Shown here: in pieces, positions 25,793-36,847 of the stretch
Position numbering within the stretch: the first letter of the stretch is position 1
Layout: each line of letters opens with the position of its first letter
Source of the DNA: Gammaproteobacteria bacterium
GTDB taxonomy: Bacteria > Pseudomonadota > Gammaproteobacteria > GCA-001735895
NCBI GenBank assembly: GCA_024225395.1
Contig: JAAEMR010000192.1
Coordinates: forward strand, 19,623 to 83,622
Length of the DNA: 64,000 bases
Direction of reading: 5' to 3'
The notes under the pieces: model-generated
Told to the model about the DNA's origin: nothing
Seen by the model: the letters and a program-made list of their open reading frames with translations, nothing else
Database searches by the model: none
Program-made: the position numbers and the translations under genes

Positions 25793-26533
25793 TTACTGTG
25801 TATAGCGTTGTACAAATCGTTTCAGAATTTTTCGTGCATAGGGCGTGTCTTCTTTACTGACCGCATCGATAAGGTCTTCGGCTTCGTGAGGTTTGAAATA
25901 ACCGTGGTGTTTATACGCATGAATTCTCAATATGAATCCTTCACTATCGCCCTCAGGGTGAAACTGGGTGGCATAAACATTGTTACCCAGGCGAAACATT
26001 TGTACCGGGCAGGCTGAGCCGGTCATCAGCAAGGTTGCTCCCTCAGGCGTTGTATCGCAGGCTTCTTTGTGCCCGAGTAATACGGATATTTGATCCGGGA
26101 AACCAGCGAGTAACGGGTCATCTTTTCCATCACTGGTCAGAGTTAATTGAGCGCTGCCAACCGGCTCAGAGAATTGACTGGAGATTGAAGTTCCAAGATA
26201 AGACCCTAACAGGCCATTTCCTGAACAGGCCCCCAGAAAGGGGAAATCCTGGTTAACAATTTGATCAAATAAATAATTGAAGTCAGACTCTATTTTTTTC
26301 TGAATTGCAGGTTTTTCTTCTTCGGGAGTACTGATATCAAATGGGCTACCACCCACGATAATGGCTGAGTAGCTGGATAACGACAGAGCAGGTATTCCAG
26401 CTTTTTCTATACGTATGCGCCTGACATCATCTGTCTTCAGGCCACCGTATTTCATAATCGCAGCAAATTCGTTGTCCGAAGTATCATCTTCGGGGCGTAA
26501 CTGTAGTATCAGGAATGGTTTTATTTTTTTCAT
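25793..26533 (-). CDS. Class I glutamine amidotransferase-like protein
   Basis: 246 aa, GATase1 fold. The nucleophile elbow is FLGACSGNGLLG (G-x-C-x-G), with the histidine and glutamate of the triad in ATQFHPEGDSE. It resembles stand-alone 'GMP synthase-like' amidotransferases that act on small amide substrates. No synthetase partner is nearby. It is divergent from metH, sharing a 140-bp region. The actual substrate is unknown. Confidence 0.85.
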   Translation of the reverse strand: MKKIKPFLILQLRPEDDTSDNEFAAIMKYGGLKTDDVRRIRIEKAGIPALSLSSYSAIIVGGSPFDISTPEEEKPAIQKKIESDFNYLFDQIVNQDFPFLGACSGNGLLGSYLGTSISSQFSEPVGSAQLTLTSDGKDDPLLAGFPDQISVLLGHKEACDTTPEGATLLMTGSACPVQMFRLGNNVYATQFHPEGDSEGFILRIHAYKHHGYFKPHEAEDLIDAVSKEDTPYARKILKRFVQRYTQ

Positions 26534-26673
26534 AGGAGGCTAATTTTATTTATATTTCTGGGTTTTTCAATGATCTCGGTTGTTGGCTTAATAGATAGTT
26601 GGCATTGGGTCTGTAGTCGGTCTCGTGTAGAATAACCGTCCTTTTTAACCGTTTCGAGTAGTGAGTACACCCC

Positions 26674-29600
26674 GTGAGTGACCCTAAGGCAGATTTATTC
26701 CAGCAAGCTTTAACCCAGCGTATCCTGTTTCTGGATGGCGCGATGGGCACTATGATTCAATCTTATGAACTGGAAGAGGCGGATTATAGGGGTGAGCGTT
26801 TTGCCGACTGGTCTTCTTCACTGAAGGGTAACAATGACCTGCTATCGCTGACTCAACCCAAAATCATTCGTGATATCCATAAAGCCTACCTGGATGTAGG
26901 TGCTGATATTATTGAAACCAATACCTTTAATGCAAACCGTATTTCCATGGCTGATTATGCGATGGAAGATTTATCCTACGAAATCAATAAGGCATCGGCT
27001 GAAATAGCGCGTTCTATCTGCGATGAAGTGAGTTTACGAACTCCTGATAAACAGCGATTTGTGGCAGGCGTGTTAGGCCCGACCAACCGAACTGCTTCCC
27101 TGTCGCCTGATGTGAATGACCCCGGGTTTAGAAATATTAGTTTTAATGACCTGGTGGATATCTATGCTGAAGCGACCAGAGGTTTGATGGATGGTGGTGC
27201 AAACCTGATTCTGATTGAAACCATTTTTGACACGTTGAATGCAAAAGCTGCGGCGTTTGCTGTGCAGAAAGTGTTTGATGAACGCGGTGAAGCTTTACCG
27301 ATTATGATTTCCGGTACCATTACCGATGCGTCGGGAAGAACTTTATCGGGGCAGACCACTGACGCTTTCTGGAATAGTTTGAAACATGTTGAACCTGTAT
27401 CCATCGGGCTTAACTGTGCTCTCGGTCCTAAAGAATTACGCCAGTACGTGGAAACCTTATCGACTATTGCAGACACCCACGTATCTGCTCATCCAAATGC
27501 CGGTTTGCCGAATGAGTTTGGCGAATACGATGAAACACCTGATGATGTTGCAGCAGAGATCGAAGAGTGGGCAAAAAGTGGTTTCCTGAATATCGTCGGT
27601 GGTTGCTGTGGTACATCACCAGCCCATATAAAGGCAATTGTCGATGCTGTTTCCAAATATGCTCCACGGAAAATACCAGATTTACCCAGGCAGTGTCAGC
27701 TGTCCGGCCTTGAACCATTCAATATCTCTGCCGATAGCTTATTCGTCAATGTCGGTGAGCGAACCAACGTCACCGGTTCAGCAATATTCAAACGTCTGAT
27801 TATGGCGGGTGATTTTGATGCTGCACTGGACGTGGCCAGGCAGCAGGTTGAAAACGGTGCGCAGATTATAGATATCAACATGGATGAGGGCTTGCTGGAA
27901 TCGGAAGAAGCGATGGTTCGTTTTTTGCATTTGATCGCCAGTGAGCCGGATATTGCGCGCGTGCCGATTATGCTCGATTCTTCCAAATGGGAAATCATCG
28001 AAGCCGGTTTGCAATGTATTCAGGGCAAAGGCGTGGTGAACTCCATCAGCCTCAAGGAAGGCGAAGAGATTTTTATTGAACACGCCAGAAAAGTCCGCCG
28101 TTATGGTGCTGCAACTATTGTCATGGCTTTTGATGAAGAGGGGCAGGCAGATACTGCTGAACGCAAGAAAGAAATTTGTAAACGGGCGTATGATATTTTA
28201 ACTCAGCAGGCAGGGTTTCCTCCTGAAGATATTATCTTTGACCCCAATATTTTTGCGATTGCGACTGGTATCGAAGAGCACAATAATTACGCGGCTGATT
28301 TTATCGAAGCGATTCGCTTTATTAAAGCTGAATTGCCTCATGCGATGATTAGCGGTGGTGTGTCTAACGTGTCGTTTTCTTTCCGCGGGAATAACCCGGT
28401 GCGTGAAGCGATTCATGCAGTTTTTCTGTATCACGCGGTTAAAGCTGGCATGGACATGGGTATAGTGAATGCCGGTCAGCTGGCAATTTATTCTGATATT
28501 CCAGCAGAGTTAAAACAGGTTGTTGAAGATGTCGTGCTCAATCGTAATGACAATGCGACCGAAGCTTTACTCGATATAGCCGATAAATATCGCGGGGATG
28601 GTAAAGCCATTGAAAATAAACAGGATCAGGAGTGGCGTAGTCACGAAGTCAATAAACGTCTTGAACATGCTCTGGTCAAAGGTATTACCGAATTTATCGA
28701 ACAGGATACCGAAGAAGCCCGACTGAATTATCCTACCTCACTGGAAGTGATTGAAGGGCCGTTGATGGATGGTATGAATGTTGTTGGTGACCTGTTTGGT
28801 GATGGCAAAATGTTCCTGCCTCAGGTAGTTAAATCTGCCCGTGTTATGAAACAGGCGGTTGCTTACCTGATGCCTTATCTCGAAGCAGAAAAAAGTGGCG
28901 AGATGAGCTCAAACGGTAAAATTCTGATGGCTACCGTTAAAGGTGATGTGCATGATATCGGCAAGAATATTGTCGGTGTTGTACTGCAATGTAATAACTA
29001 TGAAATCATTGACCTGGGGGTCATGGTGCCGGCAGAAACTATTCTTAGAAAAGCACGTGAGGAAAATGTTGATCTTATTGGATTATCTGGACTGATTACG
29101 CCTTCTCTGGATGAAATGGTGCATGTCGCTAAAGAAATGCAACGACAGGATTTTAATATCCCATTGATGATTGGTGGTGCGACGACCTCCCGGGTTCATA
29201 CAGCCGTGAAAATCGAACCGAATTACCAGAACGAAACTGTTATCTACGTGAAAGATGCCTCAAGGGCCGTGGGTGTTGCAACATCCTTATTAAGTGAAGC
29301 TCAGGGTAAAGAGTTTCGTCAGGACATTAGCGATGAATATATCAATGTTCGAAAATTACATGCGGGCAAACAATCACGAAAAAAATTCGTTAGTCTGGAA
29401 CAGGCCAGGGCTAACCGGACGGCGATAGACTGGGCAGATTATGTACCGCCAAAACCGGAAAAACCGGGGCTGACTGTGATGGATGATATTCCTTTAAACG
29501 AGCTGGTAGGATTTATCGACTGGACACCTTTTTTCCAGGCCTGGGAACTGGCCGGTCGATACCCGAGAATTCTCAGTGATGAGATTGTCGGTGAAGAAGC

Positions 29601-30366
29601 AACAAAATTGTTTGAAGATGCGCAACAGCTGTTAACTGAAATTATTGATGGGAAGCAGTTACAGGCGAAAGCTGTCTACGGCTTTTATCCGGCCAGAAGC
29701 CGCGATGAGGATATCGTGCTGTTCACTGATGATTCTTATGCAAATGAACACATGGTGCTGCATCATTTACGTCAGCAAAATGAAAAGCCGCCGGGCAAGC
29801 CGAATCAATGTCTGTCTGACTATATTGCGCCAGAGTCGAGTGGTTTAGATGATTACCTGGGCGCTTTTGCCGTAACCGCTGGAATAGGGTTGGATAAAAT
29901 TGTTGAAAACCACGAAACGGCTCTTGATGATTATTCGGCGATAATGGCGAAAGCATTGGCTGATCGTCTGGCAGAAGCTGCCGCAGAATGGTTGCATGCA
30001 AAAATTCGCAAAAATGACTGGGGTTATGCAGCCGCTGAGCAAATAGATAATGAAGGTTTAATTAAAGAAAATTATCAGGGAATTAGACCGGCTCCCGGAT
30101 ACCCTGCCTGTCCTGATCACACTCAGAAGGCGCTGTTGTGGCAACTCATTGAACCAGAGAAACATATAGGTGTTAGCATTACCGATTCTTTTGCGATGCT
30201 ACCAATGGCATCTGTTTCTGGATTTTATTACTCTCATCCGCAAGCACGTTATTTTGGTCTTGGAAAAATAGAGCAAGATCAGGTGCAGGATTATGCTAAA
30301 CGCCTGGATCAATCTCAATCCTATGTAGAACGCTGGTTAGCACCTGTGCTAAATTACGACTACTGA
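26674..30366 (+). CDS. metH: Methionine synthase, cobalamin-dependent
   Basis: 1230 aa, GTG start ([13 protein letters not shown]). All four modules are present. The homocysteine domain has its zinc cysteines ([17 protein letters not shown]) up to about residue 330. The pterin domain has [18 protein letters not shown] near 350. The cobalamin domain has the axial histidine in DVHDIGKN near residue 770. The activation domain binds S-adenosylmethionine ([12 protein letters not shown] near 1145). It transfers the methyl group of 5-methyltetrahydrofolate to homocysteine. No cobalamin riboswitch or clear MetR site was recognised upstream. The kinase gene starts 7 nt after it. Confidence 0.97.
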   Translation: MSDPKADLFQQALTQRILFLDGAMGTMIQSYELEEADYRGERFADWSSSLKGNNDLLSLTQPKIIRDIHKAYLDVGADIIETNTFNANRISMADYAMEDLSYEINKASAEIARSICDEVSLRTPDKQRFVAGVLGPTNRTASLSPDVNDPGFRNISFNDLVDIYAEATRGLMDGGANLILIETIFDTLNAKAAAFAVQKVFDERGEALPIMISGTITDASGRTLSGQTTDAFWNSLKHVEPVSIGLNCALGPKELRQYVETLSTIADTHVSAHPNAGLPNEFGEYDETPDDVAAEIEEWAKSGFLNIVGGCCGTSPAHIKAIVDAVSKYAPRKIPDLPRQCQLSGLEPFNISADSLFVNVGERTNVTGSAIFKRLIMAGDFDAALDVARQQVENGAQIIDINMDEGLLESEEAMVRFLHLIASEPDIARVPIMLDSSKWEIIEAGLQCIQGKGVVNSISLKEGEEIFIEHARKVRRYGAATIVMAFDEEGQADTAERKKEICKRAYDILTQQAGFPPEDIIFDPNIFAIATGIEEHNNYAADFIEAIRFIKAELPHAMISGGVSNVSFSFRGNNPVREAIHAVFLYHAVKAGMDMGIVNAGQLAIYSDIPAELKQVVEDVVLNRNDNATEALLDIADKYRGDGKAIENKQDQEWRSHEVNKRLEHALVKGITEFIEQDTEEARLNYPTSLEVIEGPLMDGMNVVGDLFGDGKMFLPQVVKSARVMKQAVAYLMPYLEAEKSGEMSSNGKILMATVKGDVHDIGKNIVGVVLQCNNYEIIDLGVMVPAETILRKAREENVDLIGLSGLITPSLDEMVHVAKEMQRQDFNIPLMIGGATTSRVHTAVKIEPNYQNETVIYVKDASRAVGVATSLLSEAQGKEFRQDISDEYINVRKLHAGKQSRKKFVSLEQARANRTAIDWADYVPPKPEKPGLTVMDDIPLNELVGFIDWTPFFQAWELAGRYPRILSDEIVGEEATKLFEDAQQLLTEIIDGKQLQAKAVYGFYPARSRDEDIVLFTDDSYANEHMVLHHLRQQNEKPPGKPNQCLSDYIAPESSGLDDYLGAFAVTAGIGLDKIVENHETALDDYSAIMAKALADRLAEAAAEWLHAKIRKNDWGYAAAEQIDNEGLIKENYQGIRPAPGYPACPDHTQKALLWQLIEPEKHIGVSITDSFAMLPMASVSGFYYSHPQARYFGLGKIEQDQVQDYAKRLDQSQSYVERWLAPVLNYDY

Positions 30367-30372
30367 TATCCA

Positions 30373-31923
30373 GTGAAAGCAATGAAACCAGTTGCATGGA
30401 CGCTGGTTATCATAGGATGTTGCTTCGTAGTGAGCTGGCTTCTCAGCTTCACGACGACTATCGGTTTAATAGAAACCGGGTATTATCTGCAATTAATTGA
30501 ACTGGCACCTGTGTTAACTATTTCAGCTCAGGCACCTGTTGCTCCTCCCTACGAGTTGCAAAACCTGGTTCTGTTAATGGCCTTTGTCTTGCTGGCCGCT
30601 TATTCGTTGTTGTTTAAAACATCGAAACCTTCTGTTGTTTTTATCATTCTGATCGTTTTTACCTTATTTATGCTGCAAATATTATTTGCGGTGATACTGC
30701 AATTCTGGCTACCGACAATCTGGGTTATTGTTTCATTTACTGCAACCGCTTTGCTCATACTGGCACGGACAAAGTTTATTGCTTTAAAAAAATCCAGACC
30801 CCTGTCGCGTAAGCAACAATTGCAGGTAATTCAGCAAAAAATAGATGAAAAAAACTATGAATCAGCGGTTTTTTTGCTAAAAAACGGTGAGTTTTCCGAC
30901 GAAATGTTTGAGATAGCCTATGATCTGGGTAGTAAGCTTGAGCAACAGGAGCGCTGGATACTGGCAAAGTATCTATACGTTTGGCTGGTTCAGTTTGATC
31001 CAGGGATCGAAGATTTTGTAACGAGTATGGACTTAAAAATAAACCCTGATTCGGATGAAAACTTGGCAACCAGTGAAATAACTCAGCATAAAGAGCAATT
31101 TGGTCATTATCAATTGCTTGGTAAAAAAGCCTTAGGCGCTACAGCTACAGTGTATGAAGCGTTTGACTTGTTTACCCACAATAGAATTGCACTAAAAATT
31201 CTTAATCAGCAAATTGATCATACAACGAGGGATCAGGATGTGCTGTCTTTTTTGCATGAAGCGAAGACGGTATCGGCACTGGATCATCCCAATATCGTTA
31301 AAATTCATGATGCTGACATAAACGATGACCGTGCTTATATTGCGATGGATTATATTGCCGGTTACCCGATGTCCGAGCGATTACGTCGTAAAAAGTATCT
31401 CACTGCAGCTGAAAGTCTGCGCATTATGCAATCGGTGCTCAATGCTCTGATTGTTGCTCACAGTAAAGACATTGTGCATGGGGATATTAAACCAGCCAAT
31501 ATCATGTTTGATCAAAACAGGAGGATATATATATTGACAGATTTTGGTGCGGCTAATAATGGTGGTCAGTTAGATGATATTGAAAAGAAAATTGTCGGAA
31601 CACCTGCCTATATGCCTCCAGAACAATTATCTGGTGCTAAAATGGATGGTCGCAGTGATATTTTTTCTTTAGCAGTGACCATTTATCATTTGTTAACAGG
31701 GGTACAGCCATTTCGCGGTGAAAATTTATCACAGTTGAAAAAAAATGTGCTCACTAAGGAAGTCGATATTAACCTGTTGAGTGTGCCACAAATCATAAAG
31801 CAGGTGCTGGAGAAAGCATTACAGAAAAAAAACTACCAGCGTTTTGCTGATGCCAGCCAAATGTTGCAGGCGGTTAATTATTGTGAAGAGAAACTAAAAG
31901 AGTCAACTAACGCGAAGTCATAA
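30373..31923 (+). CDS. Membrane-anchored serine/threonine protein kinase
   Basis: 516 aa from GTG 30373; ATG at 30382 is also possible. The N-terminal 130 residues hold about four membrane segments. A linker of about 100 residues follows, then a Hanks-type kinase domain from about residue 244: glycine loop GKKALGATATVYEAF, lysine in ALKIL, catalytic loop VHGDIKPAN (residues 368-376, HGD instead of HRD), DFGAAN, and APE-like MPPEQ. The kinase end is cytoplasmic if the domain order is normal for this topology. It follows metH by 7 nt, which suggests cotranscription without a known functional link. No phosphatase is adjacent. Confidence 0.88.
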   Translation: MKAMKPVAWTLVIIGCCFVVSWLLSFTTTIGLIETGYYLQLIELAPVLTISAQAPVAPPYELQNLVLLMAFVLLAAYSLLFKTSKPSVVFIILIVFTLFMLQILFAVILQFWLPTIWVIVSFTATALLILARTKFIALKKSRPLSRKQQLQVIQQKIDEKNYESAVFLLKNGEFSDEMFEIAYDLGSKLEQQERWILAKYLYVWLVQFDPGIEDFVTSMDLKINPDSDENLATSEITQHKEQFGHYQLLGKKALGATATVYEAFDLFTHNRIALKILNQQIDHTTRDQDVLSFLHEAKTVSALDHPNIVKIHDADINDDRAYIAMDYIAGYPMSERLRRKKYLTAAESLRIMQSVLNALIVAHSKDIVHGDIKPANIMFDQNRRIYILTDFGAANNGGQLDDIEKKIVGTPAYMPPEQLSGAKMDGRSDIFSLAVTIYHLLTGVQPFRGENLSQLKKNVLTKEVDINLLSVPQIIKQVLEKALQKKNYQRFADASQMLQAVNYCEEKLKESTNAKS

Positions 31924-31952
31924 GTCCAAAGTTATAATAAAACAGCATAAAA

Positions 31953-32507
31953 ATGTTAACCCGGTGCGCATGGGTCTCAGATGATCCACTTTATATTGAA
32001 TATCATGATCATGAATGGGGGAAACCTCAGTATGATGATCAGAAGCTGTTTGAAATGCTTTGTCTGGAAGGTGCCCAGGCCGGGTTGAGCTGGATTACCG
32101 TGCTGAAAAAAAGAGCGCATTACCAGAAAGTCTTCGATAATTTTGATGCTAAAAAAATGGCACGCTATGATGAAGTCAAACGCTTAGAGTTATTGCAGGA
32201 TCCCGGTATTATTCGTAATAAATTAAAAGTGAATGCTTTTATTGTCAATGCGGGTGTTTTTTTAGAAATCACAAAAAAACAATCATTTAAAGATTACCTG
32301 TGGCAATTTGTCGATGGGAAACCGTTGCAAAATGAATGGCGAACTTTACAGGATGTACCGGTTACAACGGTTCAGTCGGATGCAATGTCAAAGCAGTTAA
32401 AAAAAGATGGTTTCAAGTTTATCGGCAGCACGATCTGTTATGCTTTTATGCAGGCAACCGGTATGGTGAATGATCATACAACGGATTGTTTTTGCTATAA
32501 AAACTGA
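31953..32507 (+). CDS. tag: DNA-3-methyladenine glycosylase I
   Basis: 184 aa and close to E. coli Tag over its whole length: RCAWVSDDPLYIEYHDHEWG at the start, LEGAQAGLSWITVLKKR with the catalytic-site residues, and KFIGSTICYAFMQATGMVND plus HTTDCFCY at the end. Cys and His residues at both ends make the zinc snap. It excises 3-methyladenine from alkylated DNA. It stands 29 nt after the kinase gene on the same strand. Confidence 0.96.
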   Translation: MLTRCAWVSDDPLYIEYHDHEWGKPQYDDQKLFEMLCLEGAQAGLSWITVLKKRAHYQKVFDNFDAKKMARYDEVKRLELLQDPGIIRNKLKVNAFIVNAGVFLEITKKQSFKDYLWQFVDGKPLQNEWRTLQDVPVTTVQSDAMSKQLKKDGFKFIGSTICYAFMQATGMVNDHTTDCFCYKN

Positions 32508-32615
32508 GCTTAAGCGGTTGAAATTTACAGAAAAATCAATACCTGAAAAAGTGCTACACTGTGTCTAACTGGCTTTTAATCGAGCCAATAAAAAATTAAT
32601 AAAGGGAGAAATCAT

Positions 32616-33578
32616 ATGAACGAAATCATTGAGCTGCTATTCAATTTCTGGGTCGGACTGGCCATACTGGTTTTAATTATCGTAAAGCTTTCGGTGAAAT
32701 TTGTACCGCAAAACCGGGCTTATGTGGTAGAACGATTTGGTAAATACAATAAGACGATGGAAGCGGGTTTGAATTTTCTGATTCCGTTTATGGATAAAGT
32801 GGGTCATGACCGGAATTTAAAAGAGCAGGCTGTTGATGTACCCAGCCAGTCTTCCATCACACGTGATAATATTTCACTGATCGTCGATGGGGTTTTATAT
32901 CTTAAAGTTCTTGATCCATTTAAAGCTTCTTATGGTGTTGATAACTATACCTATGCGGTCACTCAACTCGCTCAGACAACAATGCGTAGTGAAATAGGTA
33001 AAATAGAGCTGGATAAAACTTTTGAAGAACGCGAAGCATTAAATACCAATATTGTCGCACAAATTAATGAAGCTTCTGCTCCATGGGGCGTACAGGTTTT
33101 ACGCTACGAAATAAAAGATATTGAACCACCACGTACCGTGCTTGAAGCGATGGAACGACAAATGAAAGCGGAACGCGAAAAACGTGCCGTTATTCTTGAA
33201 TCAGAAGGTGAACGTCAGTCGGCGATCAATGTGGCAGAAGGTAATAAAAAATCTATTGTACTGGCAGCTGAAGCTGACAGGGCGGAGCAAATTCTAAAAG
33301 CACAGGGTGAAGCTCAGGCGATAATTGCGGTGGCCGATGCTAAAGCGAAGGCTTTGGAAGTTATCGGTGCTGCTGCCATCGAAGAGACCGGACAAAAAGC
33401 GATCCAGCTGGATTTGGCGGCACAGGCCATTGAAGCTAAACAGGCGATAGCCAAAGAGTCTTCGGTGATTTTACTCAGCGATGAAAAAACCGGTGCAGCA
33501 AATGTAGTCGCTGAAGCCATGACTATTATTAATATGATTAATAAAAAAAAATCTGAAGAATTTAGCCTGGACGAATAA
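32616..33578 (+). CDS. qmcA: SPFH/band 7 membrane protein QmcA
   Basis: 320 aa. One N-terminal membrane segment (residues 9-28) is followed by an SPFH domain (FVPQNRAYVVERFGKYNKTM) and a long charged helical region (AEREKRAVILESEGERQSAI, repeated A/E/K-rich heptads) typical of stomatin-like scaffolds. AAAGGGAGAAATCAT precedes the ATG. It is followed 2 nt later by an NfeD gene, the usual stomatin/NfeD partnership in membrane microdomain or quality-control functions. Confidence 0.94.
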   Translation: MNEIIELLFNFWVGLAILVLIIVKLSVKFVPQNRAYVVERFGKYNKTMEAGLNFLIPFMDKVGHDRNLKEQAVDVPSQSSITRDNISLIVDGVLYLKVLDPFKASYGVDNYTYAVTQLAQTTMRSEIGKIELDKTFEEREALNTNIVAQINEASAPWGVQVLRYEIKDIEPPRTVLEAMERQMKAEREKRAVILESEGERQSAINVAEGNKKSIVLAAEADRAEQILKAQGEAQAIIAVADAKAKALEVIGAAAIEETGQKAIQLDLAAQAIEAKQAIAKESSVILLSDEKTGAANVVAEAMTIINMINKKKSEEFSLDE

Positions 33579-33580
33579 TT

Positions 33581-34057
33581 ATGCTGGAATATATCAATAA
33601 CAATTTATCAGGGTTCTGGATTGCGACAGGTTTTCTGTTGCTGGCCATTGAAGTTCTACTGTTAGGGTTTAGTACGATTATATTTTTATTTGCCGGGTTG
33701 GCTGCCATTTGTACCGGTTTGCTGATGATGACGGGTTTGTTGCCCGAAAGCTGGACTGCCGGCATTGCCTGTTTTGGCATTACAACCGGTGTTATCAGTG
33801 CATTACTATGGAGATTTTTAAAGAAAATGCAGGATAAATCCGAGGCTGATCAAAAACCGCAAAGTGATTTTGTCGGTCTTGAGTTTGTGTTAGCCGGTGA
33901 TGTCAGTACCACCGAACCCGGAAATTACCGCTATTCGGGCATAGACTGGAAAGTAGAGGTTGATCGGGACAGTGATTCTAACGCTTTTGAAAAAGGGCAG
34001 CGGGTGAAAGTCGTGTCTGTCGATGTGGGTTTACTTAGGGTCAAAAAATCAGATTGA
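33581..34057 (+). CDS. NfeD family membrane protein
   Basis: 158 aa. Three or four membrane segments (LSGFWIATGFLLLAIEVLLL, FSTIIFLFAGLAAICTGLLM, GIACFGITTGVISALLWRFL) lead to a soluble OB-fold end from about residue 90 (GDVSTTEPGNYRYSGIDWKV). This is the short NfeD type without the serine protease domain, which pairs with QmcA-type proteins. The gene is coupled to qmcA by a 2-nt gap. It converges with the protease gene; the stops are 7 nt apart. Confidence 0.9.
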   Translation: MLEYINNNLSGFWIATGFLLLAIEVLLLGFSTIIFLFAGLAAICTGLLMMTGLLPESWTAGIACFGITTGVISALLWRFLKKMQDKSEADQKPQSDFVGLEFVLAGDVSTTEPGNYRYSGIDWKVEVDRDSDSNAFEKGQRVKVVSVDVGLLRVKKSD

Positions 34058-34064
34058 AATTTTT

Positions 34065-35225
34065 TTACTGAGGCCTTTCTGTTGTGATCAGGTTCAGGTC
34101 CAGAGGTTCACCATTACGCAGTAAACTGATTGTTATATGATCTCCCGGTTTATGGCCGGCAATATTTTCCAGCACGTTTCTAACTTTATAAACTTCCTGA
34201 TTATTTATCGCTGTGATGATATCACCCGTTTGAACGCCTGCTAAATCGGCTGGACTATCGATAAAAACACCCACCACCAACACGCCTCTAATATTCGGGT
34301 TGCCCGAAGCCATCGCTGCTTTGGCGGTGATTTCTGTACCTTCGACACCTAACCAGCCTCGACTGACTTTGCCTGTTTCGATAATTTCCTGCATGATAGA
34401 TACGGCAAGTGTTGCAGGGATTGCAAAACCTATGCCCTGTGAGCCACCGGATTGACTGAAAATGGCCGTGTTAATGCCGATTAGATCACCTTTTGCATTA
34501 ATTAATGCGCCTCCAGAATTTCCAGGGTTTATAGCGGCATCGGTTTGAATAAAATTTTCAAAAGTATTTAAACCGACACGATTGCGACCGGTAGCACTGA
34601 TAATGCCCATGGTGACGGTTTGACCTACATTCAGCGGGTTACCGATTGCTAGCGCGATATCACCAACCTGTACCTTGTCTTTATCGTTGGCTATCTGAAT
34701 GTTTTGTAGCGAATTTAGAGGAGTATGCAAAACAGCGATGTCAGACTCTCTATCCTGACCGATTAACTCAGCTTCACTGCTACGTCCATCAGGCAGGGAG
34801 ATCAGTATTTCATCGGCCCCATCGATGACATGTTGATTGGTTATTATGTACCCGGAATGAGTCATGATGACACCTGAACCCAGGTTGGTTTCTGTTTTCT
34901 CTCGCTTTAATTTTTTAATTTGATCGCCGAAAAGCTGGCTAAAAACCGGGTCTTCCAGCAACGGGTGAATTTTCTGTTTTATTTTTTTGCTGGTGTAAAT
35001 AGTGACCACGGATGCAGATGATGATTTAACTGCGTCGGCATAAGAGTAAGGACCATGGGTTAAGGCTCGGATCGGGGCTGTTTTAACTTTATCCTGAACT
35101 TTGGGCATGTAGCTGGCTATTTTTTGAGGATCAAAGTCTGCCTGCCATAATATATAGCCAGCAGCAACCAGTAGCCCTAAAAAAATAGACTGAAGTAGAA
35201 AAAGGAATAGTTTTAATGTTTTCAT
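34065..35225 (-). CDS. degS: Periplasmic serine endoprotease, DegS/AlgW type
   Basis: 386 aa. An N-terminal membrane anchor (residues 5-28) is followed by a trypsin-like domain with the triad H132 (TNQHV), D162 (SDIAVL) and S237 (NPGNSGGA), and a single PDZ domain (about 290-385). The single PDZ and the anchor fit DegS/AlgW, which cleaves the anti-sigma factor RseA/MucA on envelope stress, better than DegP or DegQ. Gene order next to the petABC region is as for algW in Pseudomonas. It is divergent from the NIF3 gene. Confidence 0.92.
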   Translation of the reverse strand: MKTLKLFLFLLQSIFLGLLVAAGYILWQADFDPQKIASYMPKVQDKVKTAPIRALTHGPYSYADAVKSSSASVVTIYTSKKIKQKIHPLLEDPVFSQLFGDQIKKLKREKTETNLGSGVIMTHSGYIITNQHVIDGADEILISLPDGRSSEAELIGQDRESDIAVLHTPLNSLQNIQIANDKDKVQVGDIALAIGNPLNVGQTVTMGIISATGRNRVGLNTFENFIQTDAAINPGNSGGALINAKGDLIGINTAIFSQSGGSQGIGFAIPATLAVSIMQEIIETGKVSRGWLGVEGTEITAKAAMASGNPNIRGVLVVGVFIDSPADLAGVQTGDIITAINNQEVYKVRNVLENIAGHKPGDHITISLLRNGEPLDLNLITTERPQ

Positions 35226-35328
35226 GGCTTTACTTTATCATGTACAACATGAATCCTGACATACTAATCATCAGCATGATTTTTTATGTCATATTCGGGT
35301 ACAAATTAATCTGGCGCGGGAGATGATA

Positions 35329-36066
35329 ATGCAATTAGATGAATTATGTCATTTTTGTGATGACTATCTTTCTATCAATGAGTATAGCGATTTTTGTCCA
35401 AATGGTTTACAGATAGAAGGCAAGGGGATTATTAATCATTTAGTGACCGGGGTAACAGCCAGTTTAGAGCTGATTGATGCCGCAATTGAGCAAAATGCGG
35501 ATGCTATTCTGGTGCATCATGGTTATTTCTGGAAAGGGGAAGAGCAGCCTTTGACCGGTTATAAAGGTAAACGGATTAAAGCTTTAATGCAGAATGATAT
35601 CAGTTTGCTTGCTTACCATTTGCCATTAGATTTTCATCCTACGGTGGGCAACAATGCCCAGTTGGGTTTGCGCATGGGGTGGTTATTAACTGAACAACAG
35701 GAACAGCTGTGGATAGGTGAAGTCGCTGAACCCTGTAGCGTTGATAATGTGCTGGAAGAGCTGGGGGAGAAGATTGATACTAACCCGTTATTGATAGTGG
35801 GTGGAGACCGGCCCGTACACCGAATAGCCTGGTGCACCGGTGCTGCTCAGTCTTATCTTGAGCAGGCTGCAGAGCAGGGTGTGGACTTATATATATCGGG
35901 TGAAATTTCTGAACAAACCGTGCATGTGGCACGTGAAATGGGTATTCATTATATTGCAGCCGGTCATCATGCGACGGAACGATATGGTGTACAGGCACTG
36001 GGAGAGTTATTAGCTAATCGATTCAGTATTTATCATGAATATATTGAAATAGAAAATCCCGTGTAA
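35329..36066 (+). CDS. NIF3/YbgI (DUF34) family protein
   Basis: 245 aa from ATG 35329 (ATG 35323 is also possible). The metal site motifs of the family are present: ILVHHGYFW, SLLAYHLPLDFHPTVGNN, and near the end YISGEISEQTVHVAREMGIH, AAGHHATERYG. The protein is thought to be a hydrolase-like di-metal protein, and GTP cyclohydrolase type 1 annotations for it are doubtful. It sits between the protease gene and petA, as in relatives. Confidence 0.93.
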   Translation: MQLDELCHFCDDYLSINEYSDFCPNGLQIEGKGIINHLVTGVTASLELIDAAIEQNADAILVHHGYFWKGEEQPLTGYKGKRIKALMQNDISLLAYHLPLDFHPTVGNNAQLGLRMGWLLTEQQEQLWIGEVAEPCSVDNVLEELGEKIDTNPLLIVGGDRPVHRIAWCTGAAQSYLEQAAEQGVDLYISGEISEQTVHVAREMGIHYIAAGHHATERYGVQALGELLANRFSIYHEYIEIENPV

Positions 36067-36138
36067 ACGAATAAAAGATATTTTTGAATACCCTCTTTGG
36101 CAGGGGTATCAGGCAAACCACTAGTGAACTTGATTCAT

Positions 36139-36152
36139 GTCCTGTTAAGGAC
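36139..36152. promoter_or_regulatory. Inverted repeat upstream of petA
   Basis: GTCCT-GTTA-AGGAC, 123 bp before the petA start, in the otherwise plain 208-bp region that must hold the bc1 operon promoter. It could be an operator or a leader hairpin. The repeat is short. Confidence 0.25.
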
Positions 36153-36274
36153 GATTAAACCTCGACTAAATAAGTTAATTAGGATACTCTTGCCGCCGTT
36201 TTTTTGTCGGTTTGCCCTATTTTTTGAATTTGGCAAGCTATCTTACTTTATTTTCAAGTTGGAGAGTGATTCAG

Positions 36275-36847
36275 ATGTCATCTGATGTAGATAATTCTCG
36301 TCGACGTTTTCTCACAGCCGCGACAACTGTTGTGGGTGGAGCTGGCGTTGTAGCCGTCGCAGTCCCCTTTCTTGCTAGTTGGAATCCTAGTGCCCGAGCA
36401 AAATCAGCCGGAGCACCTGTGGAAGCTAATATAAGCAAGCTCGAAGCGGGTCAGCAAATTATTGTTAAATGGCAGGGTAAGCCGGTCTGGATTGTTCGTC
36501 GTGATGATGAGGCTTTAGCCACATTATCGAAGATTGAGCCGGAATTACGTGATGTCATGTCGGATGAGAGTATCCAGCCTGCATATGCAAAAAATGAGCA
36601 CCGTTCAATCAAACCTGAATATCTGGTTGTAGTAGGTATTTGTACTCACCTGGGTTGTTCACCAACCTATCGCCCTGAAATTACGGCTGACTGGATGGGT
36701 GGTTTTTTCTGTCCCTGTCATGGCTCCAAGTTTGATTTTGCAGGTCGTGTATTTAAAGGTGTACCTGCTCCGACTAACCTGGTCATTCCTCCGCACAAGT
36801 TTGCAGCTGAGAATGTGGTTCTAATTGGTGAGGATGGGGAAGCATAA
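36275..36847 (+). CDS. petA: Ubiquinol-cytochrome c reductase, Rieske iron-sulfur subunit
   Basis: 190 aa from ATG 36275, with TTGGAGAGTGATTCAG upstream; an earlier in-frame start lacks this support. A twin-arginine signal ([15 protein letters not shown]) and membrane anchor come first. The 2Fe-2S ligands are C123-H125 (CTHLGC, residues 123-128) and C146-H149 (CPCH). It takes electrons from ubiquinol to cytochrome c1. The stop overlaps the next ATG by 1 nt. Confidence 0.97.
   Translation: MSSDVDNSRRRFLTAATTVVGGAGVVAVAVPFLASWNPSARAKSAGAPVEANISKLEAGQQIIVKWQGKPVWIVRRDDEALATLSKIEPELRDVMSDESIQPAYAKNEHRSIKPEYLVVVGICTHLGCSPTYRPEITADWMGGFFCPCHGSKFDFAGRVFKGVPAPTNLVIPPHKFAAENVVLIGEDGEA

Noticed and set aside
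25748..26017. 89-codon plus-strand frame
   Set aside because: It is antisense to the end of the glutamine amidotransferase gene, with no ribosome binding site or family match.
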